Position numbers and translations under genes: made by a program. A DNA stretch of 20,422 nucleotides from Gnomoniopsis sp. IMI 355080 (Eukaryota > Ascomycota > Sordariomycetes > Diaporthales > Gnomoniaceae): the NCBI GenBank assembly GCA_027946555.1, contig JAPEVC010000379.1, positions 1 to 20,422 of the forward strand, in the 5' to 3' direction. Of the stretch, positions 1 through 9,826 are shown piece after piece (position 1 is the stretch's first letter; every line of letters starts with the position of its first letter). The notes beneath the pieces are model-generated. The model saw only the letters and a list, made by a program, of their open reading frames with translations. It was not told the origin of the DNA and did no database searches.

Positions 1-42
1 CACCTACGCAGCCACCCGCCCGGTACAGCAGACCATTTGCAC

Positions 43-75
43 AAATGGCAAATGGCACTATTTAAACAAATGGCA
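43..75 (+). repeat. Three copies of AAATGGCA
   Basis: The octamer AAATGGCA occurs at 43-50, 50-57 (sharing one base with the first) and 68-75. It may be a local slippage repeat or a clustered protein-binding site; nothing else in the sequence decides between these. Confidence 0.5.
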
Positions 76-406
76 TATATCCTTAAGTCTGAGCTTTCTT
101 TAAGGAGGTGCAGGTGGGTGAAGCCAGCGCATAGAGGGCCAATCATGCTATCGCTGGGAACAGGTATACTATTGCTACTGCAAGATTTCAATTAAAAGGT
201 ATCAAGGTATAATTCTAATATACATTATGCACACATAGTATCCTAATTGATTCAGTCTTAGTTACTTACAATGGCAAGTCATTATTACATGTAAGGCCCT
301 AATTATTCTATTACTCGACTATACCAAGTCACAGCATGCTGTAAGAAGCTACTCTATATAGCTTAGATATGCCACTATCTATCTCTTTGAATTCATCAAG
401 TGATAT

Positions 407-434
407 CCAATAGTTTTATACCATTGCTTATATA
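407..434 (+). promoter_or_regulatory. CCAAT box and TATA-like element upstream of the gene at 557
   Basis: A CCAAT pentamer lies at 407-411 and TATATA at 429-434, about 150 and 125 bases before the ATG at 557. Order and distance suit a fungal core promoter. The elements are short and could occur by chance in this AT-rich DNA. Confidence 0.35.
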
Positions 435-556
435 CCAGCCTCCCGCTTCGCCTTTTCGGAATTCGAGATTTGTGGGGACCAAGTTCTTTTCCATGAATTG
501 ATCATTGGCCACATTTCCAACTACTTTCACAACAATAAGCATAAGGCCTTGTAAAG

Positions 557-2040
557 ATGCTTGGCTTCTTCGGTTGGCTCTCGTGTTGCTGCGGCAAGCA
601 GCGGTCCTCTGGATATACTAAGATACCGAAAACGCTTTTGCTATTGATGCTTCAGGTAAGATATCTTCGTCCTCAAATTTTTCGAACACAAAGCTGATCT
701 ATGATAGATTCTATGCGCCTTAATAAGTTGGGCCCTCTCGTTCGGAGCATGGCACCCGGGGGGTCCAATTCGCATGTCGCCGTTTCCTCAACTCCTTGAA
801 CCAGCTTATCTCATTCTCTTCTGGAGCTTCAGCCTCGTTTTCATGGTCGTCGCCGGATTTTCATACGTCTCACTCACACGAGAAAGCCTGGACTTTCTCC
901 GAGAGCATGCCGGCATCTGGGGTGCATATGCTGCACTCCCAATTCCTTATTTCCCTAAGTGCCGTTGGCATTGCAATTGCAAGTTGCCCTGTTCTTTAGA
1001 TGCCGACCCAGGTTGACTTTAGTGCCTCATTTTAGCTAAATCGTGTTATAGTCCTACATAATATTCGTACTTGAGGCCAAAGAAAGTCATGCTATTTGTC
1101 CTACCATGAACTCTCCAGGCTGTCTTGGACCGATGGTAATGGTCTCCTTTTTCTGTGTCACAATATCTTTGAGCTTGCCTTCAACTGGCTATCATACTTT
1201 TGTTTACCTTTTCCGAGACAAAAGCAACGAGACACCTCGCTCTCGATGGTCGTGGCGATGGAAACTGAAAGTCATCGAGGTATGTTCACATTTGCCTGTC
1301 GAACCAGGGGCTGGTGTTCTTTGAGAATCAGACTGACTGTGAGTGCACTTACAAGGTTTTGGCAGCCATTCCACCGACTGCCATTGCACTTTGCATTTTG
1401 ATACCTGGGCCTCATCAAATCCCCTTGACGGCATCAGTTCGATCGAGTACTGTTCTGCAGTACGTGGGCGCAGTATGTACGAGCCTGTTCCTTGCCTGGC
1501 AGCTGGTGGCGCTTATGTCGTATGCTTGGATGGTGGGCGCTGCGGACAGGCAGAGTCATCCATTCTACCATAACTACATATCCATGATCGCTTTCCTCGT
1601 AGTCGAAGGTCTCATGCTGATTCCAGTGGCTCTTACATTGGCGGTGAGTCTGCAATAACGGTACCGTACTTATAAACAAAGAAAACTCATTAGGGCCACT
1701 GCTAATGCTTCCGGATACTTAGCTCTACATCAAATACTACGACATTCAATATTCCGTTTCATTTGACCTGATAGAAGCAGGAGATACCGCAATTGCTTTC
1801 GCTCAAGGGTTCCTAGGTATTTGCTGCCTTGCACAATTGGCCTTCATTCCTTGTGAACCGTGGGCCAACCGGGAGCTGAGAGGGATCCTTCGTGCTGAAT
1901 ATGCAGCTGCACATCCAAGGGTGAATAGCAAAGCAAGCCCTAAGGCAAGTTGGGGGAAAGAGAAGTGCAACACCAAAGCATCAAACCACATGCTCGTCAT
2001 ACCAGCTGTATCCAAACCGTCCCCAGCATATGCTCCATAG
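557..2040 (+). CDS. Multi-pass membrane protein of unknown function, spliced
   Basis: I do not recognise the family. The ATG at 557 (A at -3) opens a 33-codon exon with a CCC motif and a hydrophobic end, MLQ at the donor GTAAGA (656). Intron 1 is 656-707, and exon 2 resumes in phase 0 with ILCALISWALSF. Intron 3 is 1280-1355 (GTATGT...ACAAG, GACTGAC branch-like site) and intron 4 is 1644-1722 (GTGAGT...CTTAG, GCTAAT branch-like site); both are phase 0. The last exon ends at the TAG at 2038-2040. About 400 residues are predicted, with roughly seven or eight hydrophobic segments, among them AYLILFWSFSLVFMVVAGF, TSLFLAWQLVALMSYAWM and ISMIAFLVVEGLMLIPVAL, and a hydrophilic lysine-containing tail. 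The weak point is 925-1051: the exon 2 frame loses hydrophobicity near 925 while the next frame carries FLISLSAVGIAI, so either an intron or a frameshift lies there. Alternative reading: a slightly decayed gene. Gene presence is fairly sure; the exact model is not. Confidence 0.68.
979..1051 (+). other. Putative GC-AG intron of the membrane-protein gene
   Basis: GCAAGT at 979 matches the strong consensus of GC-AG introns, GCTAAAT near 1035 could be the branch site, and GTTATAG ends at 1051. Removing it joins SAVGIAI to SYIIFVLEAK in phase 0 and forms one continuous hydrophobic segment. It requires the frame used at 925-978, not the frame that exon 2 starts in, so a second unexplained frame change remains near 925. 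An alternative joins frame 0 through GTTGAC at 1012 to the acceptor CTCCAG ending at 1117. Confidence 0.3.
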
Positions 2041-2755
2041 CCACAGCCATACATCTCACCTCGAATATAACAAGTCTCAAGCGAGTACAACCTTAACGGG
2101 ATCCGAATCTTCCTCAGGCGCCGACGAATAGGGGCACCTTTGTGCATTCGGGAAAGGCCCCGCAGGTGTTTATGCATGCCAACGAGCCAAGGGATGCGGT
2201 ATTATCTGTGGTCTGCAATCATGAGTCCCAATATGCTAGGAAAGAGGAAACTAGTATTTGTAAGGGCATCCCACGAATTCTACACACTATTTCGCTTACG
2301 TTGGAAGATCCGCGCTATTAGAAGCTGCATGACCTTTCGCTATATTGATGTGAGCTTGAGAACAGTGGGCACTGTTCCTGCTCAGGGGAAAACACACAAG
2401 GATTTAGTGATAAGAATCCAACTAGCTGCTTTGAATCTGATTCATACTTTCTTACACCGTGGTATCTTTCTTCTGAGGGCTTTGAGAGAAGACAGACCCC
2501 TGGAGGCAACCTGACGAAAGACCCGTGAACGAGTGCCAATGCAAATCTCGGATTGGGGTCCAAGCATTGCTTCCGGGCATCCTTCAGTACCACAAATGAG
2601 TCTTGATGAACCACTCAAGTTCTCCGTTTGGCATATCAGAAGCCCAGGGAAACACCAGAATTTGAAATTTAGCTTCAACCTTGGCACATATGGATTTCAA
2701 GACCACCCTGCTTTCTGTCAAAAAACGTTGTAGGCACCATGGTTTCTAATATACC

Positions 2756-2765
2756 TACCTAGGTA
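2756..2765. repeat. Palindrome TACCTAGGTA, copy 1
   Basis: Perfect 10-base palindrome, preceded directly by another TACC. Further perfect copies occur at 4815, 18262 and 19327. Confidence 0.8.
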
Positions 2766-2921
2766 ACTGATGAAGCCATGCTCGTTCAATGAACTCGCAG
2801 ATAGCTACATGGTTACATGTATGAGCAGCATAGGCTGGCTTACTGAGTTACTACTTACAGCTGGAACATAGCTAGGTCGTTTCGAATACGAATTTCCAAG
2901 CAGGATGTGTTGACAGACTGA

Positions 2922-2953
2922 GGAGTATATACTTGGGTACCTATATACACTCC
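2922..2953. repeat. Imperfect inverted repeat
   Basis: GGAGTATATA at 2922-2931 pairs with TATATA-CA-CTCC at 2942-2953 apart from a two-base bulge. The loop contains the palindrome GGTACC at 2936-2941. It could form a small hairpin; no role is evident. Confidence 0.4.
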
Positions 2954-3409
2954 GGGAATAAATAGCAAATACGCGGAATCAAACTAGGTACACTCCAACA
3001 TTAGGAGAGGAAGTTCCGTGAATAACATTCTCATAAGCTTTAGATATAAACTCTAAATAAATCATTGAACCCAATCGAATACTCAGGACGTTGAGATACT
3101 TCGATGATTACTCCGGTGTCCAAGAGATCAAAGTAGGGGTGTGTATGACATGGGCAGTGGCACGGATCGGTTGCTTCTCCACATTCCCCTTTGTCCTTCC
3201 GCCTTTGCCTGCTTCATCCTACTCCCCTCCTTTCCTTGACTTAGATTATCCTGAGAAAACACCGATACACGCAAGTTTCATCTTCACGTCCCCCTAAGTG
3301 GACGTCGTTATACGAGCTGCTGTGGGCATACATATGTTTCCAGTCAACCCTCTTCCTGCTTGGTGGCAAACAATCCACGGGAAAACCTACGATGACATCG
3401 GTGCTTAGC

Positions 3410-3873
3410 CTACCCTGGTATCATATTGATCTTGTCGGAAGCATCCCCAACTCTGATTTCATATGTTGGCTGTCCCTGATTTTGACTCCAAAGATGTATC
3501 AACCATCGCAGTGGTTGGTGTCCACCCATCAATCCAATCCGTAGCGCCGCATGAATATGATGTGAGACCTGCCCATCATATTCAAACGGCTCCATGTAAA
3601 GCACCAGCACAACGAGTCTCACCAATACTCGATTAAAATCTTGGGCACCACCACTTAGTGAACGACGCCAGAATCACACACCGCATTCCGCCATGGCACG
3701 GAGTCTCCGTTCCCAAACTCCGAGTGCCATTGCACAGTGACACGCATTGTGTTTGGGAATCTAGTGCCCGCTGGGACTGTAATCATCTTGTATGATTCAA
3801 GATTGGCGAAGGGTTCAATGTTGAGGGCCAGCATCAGCGTTGGGTAGTAGAAGATTTTGTCTACTTCTAGGGG
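3410..3873 (-). other. Possible gene fragment in two adjacent minus-strand frames
   Basis: A 72-codon open frame runs from 3873 down to the TAA at 3657-3655. It includes YYPTLMLALNIEPF and a polar stretch with MRVTVQWHSEF. Shortly after, a second frame offset by one base continues to the TAG at 3410 and contains LVVLVLYMEPFEYDGQ. Both carry an LxLxxEPF-type stretch. A 38-base GT...AG gap could join them in phase, but it is short for an intron. No ATG-led first exon is firmly seen; a GTAAGA donor lies upstream near 4010 on the same strand, but its phase does not fit simply. No family recognised. Open stretches of this length arise by chance, so this is a weak call. Confidence 0.2.
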
Positions 3874-4607
3874 TCATGGCTGGGGAGCCACTTGACATTG
3901 ACAACCAGTTTATTTGCTTCAAATTACTGCAACCTGAAAGCATACCTAGAAGCGTCAGTTCAACCCCGTAGGTTTGGCTTGTTAAGTATGATCTCACCTT
4001 GAATTCTTACCTTCTCACTTTCTAGATCAAACTTTACTACATTCAGCATCATCCTCTCCCCCCCAAAAGTCGGTAGGAAGACAAAGGGGTTTTTTTTGGA
4101 CACTGGAATACATCGATTGCACAAGTTCACTCACCAGTTCCAATGGGCAGTACCTATATGCAACATATTCTAGGTCATAGTGATAAGCTCACCTTGCGTG
4201 AAGATTGATACTATGTGCCTATTTCGAGCTTGCTTGAATATAAACATCTCAAAAGGATCACTTTTGTGATGTCCTTGGAGTTCCTACATACCTAACGATG
4301 CTTTGAAATATATGATGCTGCAGCAAGTCGATGAACTACGCAAGTACAATGAAATGTGCGCATTACAAGTATCGTACGCATACCAGGTTGATCAAAGTTC
4401 TCTTGGCCTGAAGATATGAAATTTGACCGAGTAGCCACGCATTAAGCCAGATCAGACGGTGGTGGGAACAACTGCCCAAGCCAGGCCTCTGTGGACAAAC
4501 AATGACGATCAGTAACTCATCTATCCTCGGACAGCCAGCCTCGAATCAGAATTTTGGTGGGACTGTTCTTGTTAAAATTCCAAAAAGGCTGCATGCGGGT
4601 CCCGCCA

Positions 4608-4620
4608 CCCCCCCCCCCCC
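4608..4620 (+). repeat. C13 homopolymer
   Basis: Thirteen consecutive C. Such runs are prone to length errors in sequencing and to slippage, so any reading frame crossing it is unreliable. Confidence 0.85.
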
Positions 4621-4814
4621 AAAGGCTGAAATATATCGCCACAAGATGACAAAGCGAAATGGTTGTAATATAGATTCCGCAACACCACCACAAAATGCTG
4701 TTCTGGCGAGTCGCACAAATAGTATCGAGCTGTTGGATTACCTAGATAGCGTTGTTCCAGGTTGCAGTCATGAACCGACCACTAAAAATGCTACCGGAAA
4801 TCGGACCTGACAAG

Positions 4815-4824
4815 TACCTAGGTA
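4815..4824. repeat. Palindrome TACCTAGGTA, copy 2
   Basis: Perfect copy of the 10-base palindrome. A near copy, TACCTAGATA, lies 76 bases to the left at 4739-4748. Confidence 0.8.
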
Positions 4825-5505
4825 ATGTAGAGATCGCGCGCTTGCATCTTCTCATTGATTTTGTGTCAGTGCAATAGATGATTGCTTAGTGTGGGGAAGA
4901 AGGCATGTAGGGCGGAAGAAGTCAAGCAACAGCTATCCATCATACCAGACACCGCCCCCACGCACACCATTGTTCCCAGACAGATACACGTTACACGGGA
5001 TATCTTTTTTTTTGTTTTTTTTTGGAAAGGTCCTATTATGCTGGGTCACATATGGTGCTACAAGAAAACTTAAGGAGGCACCGAATCCATCTGCTGCCAT
5101 GCTTAGAAGCCACATGTGGACCAAAGCTTCATTGGTCTGCAGGCTTTGCAATCGTTCGTAGACTTGGCATTTCATGCCCAATAAAATGGCGAAAGCATGA
5201 ACTAACGCAGGGACCCAGTCAGTTGACATCATGGGTGTTCGTTCGGTCGAAGATATTTGATTAATTCAGCCCGTAACTAAAGTTTCGAAAGGCGTGGGCT
5301 AGTATTGCAATGAAGCGTACCTGGCATACGGCGAGAGGGCGGAAAGTATGTATGTTGAACCCTATTTGAAGGAGCCGCGCCTTATTTTTTGATTCAAGTC
5401 CTGAACTTGATGACTTTAGACTTTATATGTGAGGACATTAGATCACAGTGAAGTGTGAATATGGCAACGCTAGATTATTCGCATATCTGGAGACAGAAAC
5501 ATCTC

Positions 5506-5517
5506 ACGTACGTACGT
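5506..5517. repeat. (ACGT)3 palindrome
   Basis: Twelve-base perfect palindrome made of three ACGT units. A related palindrome, TGTACGTACA, lies at 17179-17188. These could be bZIP-type binding cores (ACGT) or chance; no gene start is near. Confidence 0.6.
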
Positions 5518-8280
5518 CTCTTGGAAAGAAAGGGGAAGTGTCCTCTGAAAAAAACAATTCAAAGCTACCATGTTGGTAACGTCCTAACATACAAGTGGAT
5601 GCTGTCTATGAAACAATGATTTCGGGTGGAATGTACCAAAAGGCTGATCTTCCTAGTCCATCGGATTCAGCCCAGAACGGAGAAGTTACCTGCGACAACA
5701 GCATTTTTGGGCCTTTTGGCTGTAATACAGAACTTGAATTGTACCGAAGGTCAGAGCTGCTCATGTCACTGAGGAGCGGATTGTTTACGCCGGATGGAGT
5801 CAGGGCTACTAAAGTGAACAGCCTATTACACCATGTAGATATCCACATACTTAAGTAACCACTGCTACTACTATCACCACCGAGTATCGATGATTTAAGG
5901 TAGTTAGTGATTGCCTATCTGGGTCGTATCGAAGTGACGCGTATGGCCTCGAGGATCTCAACCTGAGAGACCAGAAGTACTTCCATAATTCAGGTACACA
6001 GGCGTGACAGCAGTAGCTGATGGCCCATTCCGCTTGACTCTTAAGCCTTTCCTTACGTTGGACTTTCAGGCGATGAACTCGATAGACTTGCAACTTGATG
6101 TTTTCTTTCTCAGTAATGGAATAACTCAATACCACATGAGCATACTCGGTGAATCTAGCCTGTGTTGGATGGATCTAAAGTGTAAACAAAGCTTGTTTCC
6201 CCTCAACCTACCATCAGGGGCAATTATGAATTACACTACAAGGAAGCAGATGGGACGCCTTCTCCTTGTCTCGAGGTGCAGATCATTGCCTATATATCTT
6301 GGGCTCTATTGAGCGCTACAATGGGGCCAGAGTTCTTAGCTTGGCCAGGAAGTCGCTATATTGAGACCTATAAAGTATTCTTCCACGAGGGGAAGCAACT
6401 TGTGACCTTTTCTTCACACTACCGATGTAACGATCATTGCTTTGATTCCGTAAGATATGTATCATACTGAGGCAAGCTATGCAAACCTCCACTGAAGAGC
6501 CATGATGGCTGTATCCCGAGATCGCGGACACACATCTCAATGTGCGATTATTAGTGGATTGGCCTTCATATGAAAGAAGCCTAGGGACAGTCATTAAGTA
6601 CCTGTCAAGGGCAGGTATGGTTCACAGCCCCCGAATGCAGCACACAACCTTGGAAGCACATGGGAAGTGGACTATCCCACGCTGACATCTCAGCCCAACT
6701 CAGCATGCGTTTCTGCAAGATTTCTCCCAGGTATCGGTCCGCCACAGGAAGAAACGCGAATAGAGGAGACTGGGAAAGTGAGCGCTTAACGATGGGCCAA
6801 TCGCGGCGCAGAGACCCATGCGCCCATCCCATGCACGACATGGGAAGCCGGGCGCTTAGAATCTGCATTTCTGGGCTCAAGTGCGTGCGTTGGACCCCTG
6901 TTCCTTGATCCCAGTCAACTTTGGTTGGACGTCAGGTCGATGGAGGGGTAGATAGGTAGTGGTCGGCGATGGTGATGGGATGGCAGGTCTGTCTGCCCTC
7001 CCAGCGGTCTCCTCTTCTTTGCTCCCATTTACTCATGCGAAGATCAATGCCGCGCACGAGACTACTGAATCCAAAAGGGTTCTGACTGTCTATCGATATC
7101 ATGGATCCAGACCAATGCATGTGAAGCAGGGCTGTATGTAGCTAAGCAATCTCCATAGATAATTGGAGTCCGCCTTCGAGATAGGTACTGTGATAGGTAC
7201 CCCGAGGACTCCATTACGATGTCACCCCGCGACAAAGTCGGTGTGTGTGCAGTGTCATCAATCTGCAGCTCGATAGGGTAGGGAATCGCCATCCTGCGAG
7301 CAATGGGGAACAAGGAGATGCACCTCGATGTTGAACTGTAGAAAACCGTCTTGCTGGCCCCGTGATGGCGACTTCCTTCGTTAGCCAGAAGAGAGCGAAA
7401 GGCTACTACTAGCTAAATGCAGACTGTAGATCCACTTACCAGCGTATACTAGCATGAGACATCCCCAGCTATAGGAGGGTTGTCAAGCTGGCGGAGCGAC
7501 ATCGAGCCAGGCCCTCCCTCCGCTTTGCCTGCTGTTGGCTGCCTGCTGATCATTGCGCCAGCCACCTTTTCTATGTGTGCCTGACATTGGCGCTGAGCTG
7601 ATGGACATGCTGGGATTTGGACTGCGGCCACCTTCGTGACCTTGTCACTTTCTTTTGTATTCAAGGTGGCTGGGGTTGAGTAGCAAAGAACAGAGCACAC
7701 AATGGACCGCCAAAAAAATTGGTAGCAAGGACTGCGATAGCCGGGAGAACATTCCCTAACAGTCAATTTCGCCGGGTAGCCTCATGCTAGTACATAGAGC
7801 CAGTCTCCGTCCCCAGTCGAAGATACCTCGAAGCAGAGTTTCTGCATTGGTATCTCCAAGCTTTAGTACAGTAATAGTTTGGGACGCCGCCTGCAACGCC
7901 AAGTGCCATGTATTGTGTTATCAAAGCATTGCGTCCTCTCCTCCAATGTTCCTCCCAGCACGTTCCTCGAAACTCCGAATCCCCCATTTTGTTGATGCAA
8001 GTCATAATCATCAGCGTGATGCGGTGGTTCGTTTTGTTATTGGTGCAGCCTGGTCAACCCGAAAGTCGAGAATGTTTTTTCTGCGAAAGAATTGTAGCAG
8101 ATACCCGCGGGATGCAAAGTGAAGCTTGTGGGTTCTCGGCCGTTGCTGTGTGACAAAAAAAATAAAAAATTGGTGATTAATGAGGGAGTGTAGTGTATGC
8201 GAGAGAGAGATGTGTTGACTCGTGCCATCGTAAATATGCTTCCAGAACTCCTTGCTCAAGCAAGTGATATATGGGATCTT
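5518..8280. other. Intergenic region, doubtful reading frames only
   Basis: Several frames of 60-105 codons lie here on both strands (for example 5595-5858 and 6004-6312 on +, 6605-6880 and 7449-7766 on -). None has a recognisable motif. A two-exon minus-strand model at 7455-7062 is open in phase and is described as a finding. GATAGGTAC is directly repeated at 7180-7188 and 7192-7200. The right end is the 3' flank of the gene at 8281-9207; on its strand a T-rich run follows about 110 bases after the stop. No AATAAA was seen there. Confidence 0.5.
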
Positions 8281-9207
8281 TCAGTCCTCTGCTGTTTCAT
8301 CGTTTAACTTTCTTCGCTTCCCTCTCGGTGCGGGCTCCATCCTCGGGGTATATGTGACAGTTCTCGTCACCACCTCGCGAATATGTCTGACGCTGGTGCC
8401 CTTTTTCTCGCAACGACTTGAATGCCCTGGAGCTGGACCGGCGCTGGTGGGCCCCGGACCAACCTCTGTGTATCTTCTTGCTTTGAGCGCTGCATCCCAG
8501 TCGAAAGGACTCTTGACGCTCCTCGCGCTCCATGGTGAACGCACGAGAGTGTCCACTGCTGGGCTGGGTGGCACACGAAGGCTTGGAAATGTAGTCGGAC
8601 CTGTTGCGGGCGCTGACAGAGGGTAAGGCCCCACAGGCGATGCAGGATCCTTCGTAGAGATGGGCGCTGGCTTCGAAGATTTGGGTGGTGCATGTTCTTT
8701 CATGCAACTGCAATCAGATGCGACGCTGATACTGCTTGCTGAAGTCGGAGCACTGTCTAGGTCGTCCTCCGTGGTGCTTTCTTCTGACTTGATCGTTTCA
8801 ACGCTGGCCGTGCTAGCACCTGTCGCCGTTCGTTTCAAAGAGGCCTTGGCCGGGAGAGGAGCAGTAAGAGGTGGGCTGGCTATAGCTGGTGAAGCAGGGT
8901 TGATTGTCTTGAGGAAATCCATATACGCCGACGGCGGCGTGATGGGTGTCTTCTCTGGCTTGTCGTCGACTTTGGCAGACAACATGCTCGGGGTTGGCGG
9001 GTACTCTAGGGGTGCTGATGGAAGGCCTGCGGAGGGCAAACCAGAAGCGTACAGACCAGCAGACGGAACCGGCCCCTTGAACGAGAGTGCGGAAAGTGGT
9101 GTCCGTACCGAGGAAGCGGATAAGAGAGCATCTCCCGGAAAAGCTACTGGGAAAGAAGCTGTGGTAGGTGTTTTGAGTGCCGGGAGCTTCGGTCGTGTAG
9201 CGGCCAT
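8281..9207 (-). CDS. Ser/Pro/Ala-rich, probably disordered protein, uncharacterised
   Basis: This is the clearest gene of the window: 308 codons without interruption, ending in TGA at 8283-8281. The start at 9207 is chosen because it is the first ATG in the frame and sits in the near-ideal context CACA-ATG-GC; the open frame upstream has only TTG. The protein begins MAATRPKLPALKTPT and is rich in S, P, A and T, with many SP and TP pairs. Less repetitive islands are VRTPLSALSFKGP (34-46), TPPSAYMDFLKTIN (90-103), an acidic patch near 138-151, SPWSARSVKSPFDWDAALKAR (224-244, given here in part) and REVVTRTVTYTPR (277-289). A basic GKRRK (296-300) near the C-terminus could be a nuclear signal. 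No enzymatic domain or membrane segment is seen. The islands suggest short binding motifs and phosphorylation by proline-directed kinases, which is inference. The function is unknown to me; the + strand frame over it is a shadow. Confidence 0.88.
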   Translation of the reverse strand: MAATRPKLPALKTPTTASFPVAFPGDALLSASSVRTPLSALSFKGPVPSAGLYASGLPSAGLPSAPLEYPPTPSMLSAKVDDKPEKTPITPPSAYMDFLKTINPASPAIASPPLTAPLPAKASLKRTATGASTASVETIKSEESTTEDDLDSAPTSASSISVASDCSCMKEHAPPKSSKPAPISTKDPASPVGPYPLSAPATGPTTFPSLRVPPSPAVDTLVRSPWSARSVKSPFDWDAALKARRYTEVGPGPTSAGPAPGHSSRCEKKGTSVRHIREVVTRTVTYTPRMEPAPRGKRRKLNDETAED

Positions 9208-9252
9208 TGTGCGCAGATGGTGTAAAGAGATTTTGAGATGTTGTGAGTCTCT

Positions 9253-9270
9253 CTTCTTCTTCTTCTTCTT
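9253..9270. repeat. (CTT)6 trinucleotide repeat
   Basis: Six CTT units on +, read as (AAG)6 in the leader of the minus-strand gene. It lies in frame with the coding sequence and would encode six lysines if translation began at a non-AUG codon upstream. Confidence 0.8.
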
Positions 9271-9454
9271 TTCTCCTTCCAGCAAGGTGTATTGGGAGAC
9301 GGGCTGAGCCGGCGGGAATGTGTGGCAGGCGCCGGAGTGGTGAGCGAGAGATATTGTCAAGTCAAGCAAATGACTCAGGATGTAGCCCGGTGAGCTGCAC
9401 TGACAGGAGGTCGACTTGCCCGGTGAGTAGGCAAAGAGATCAAGTCCGGCAGTT

Positions 9455-9489
9455 GGAGGAAGGGAAAGGAAGGGAAGGGAAGGGAAAGG
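9455..9489. repeat. 35-base pure purine tract built on GGGAA
   Basis: Unbroken purines made of GGGAA/GGAAA-like units. The complement is a pyrimidine tract on the strand of the gene at 8281-9207, in its promoter or leader. Such tracts can form triplex structures or exclude nucleosomes. Confidence 0.75.
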
Positions 9490-9810
9490 TGGGTGATGGC
9501 GGGACGGCCGAGGATATCATATATCCTAGACGTAGGCGCAGCCAGCCTACAGTCGGCGGCAACGGTGCAGGTGGAAAGGTGGGATGCGACAGGATGCGAG
9601 CCTTCCGAGAGGCGGCAAAAGGGTGTGGGTGCAGAAAGAGGCCCACAATCTAAGGCTCTGACAAGGCACCTCGCGTGTGTGTTTCCGCGACCAGGGAGCA
9701 GGGTGAGGTGGAATGGGGGACAAGGGCATGTTTCGTCCGCAATGGCGGCCTTTGTTTATTATTGAGAACGAGTTGGCGCTTGGGGTGGTGGATGGGAGCG
9801 GGCGCAATGC

Positions 9811-9826
9811 AGGTAGGTAGGTAGGT
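9811..9826. repeat. (AGGT)4 tandem repeat
   Basis: Four AGGT units in the upstream region of the minus-strand gene. The unit resembles half of the TACCTAGGTA palindrome seen elsewhere in the window. Confidence 0.7.

Larger units (their letters stand above)
1..556. other. Upstream region of the membrane-protein gene, no coding sequence
   Basis: No reading frame of note lies here. The stretch is AT-rich and ends in the likely promoter of the gene starting at 557. Three copies of the octamer AAATGGCA lie at 43-50, 50-57 and 68-75. Nothing marks a gene entering from the left edge. Confidence 0.6.
2041..3400. other. Intergenic region, no supported gene
   Basis: This follows the stop of the membrane-protein gene. 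The longest open stretch (2140-2514, +) has no recognisable domain, no supporting splice sites and no true leader. The DNA holds one TACCTAGGTA palindrome and an imperfect AT-rich inverted repeat at 2922-2953. No clear polyadenylation signal was found close after 2040; AATAAA-like strings occur only near 2956 and 3055. Confidence 0.55.
3874..5500. other. Intergenic region, low-complexity runs, no supported gene
   Basis: The strongest reading frame starts at a true ATG at 4502 (A at -3) and runs 102 codons to 4810. It contains a proline run only because it crosses a 13-base C tract, and it has no recognisable domain. Runs of T occur at 4090-4097 and around 5004-5023. I see no splice signals that assemble a longer gene. 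Confidence 0.5.

Noticed and set aside
1803..2177. Minus-strand frame opposite the last exon of the membrane-protein gene
   Set aside because: It is antisense to a better supported spliced gene and shows no motif.
4502..4810. 102-codon frame with a good ATG context
   Set aside because: It crosses a C13 run, has no motif and no neighbours to support it. Kept only as a remark in the regional entry.
8660..9307. 215-codon + strand open frame
   Set aside because: It is the shadow of the minus-strand gene at 8281-9207 and ends in a phenylalanine run from the CTT repeat.
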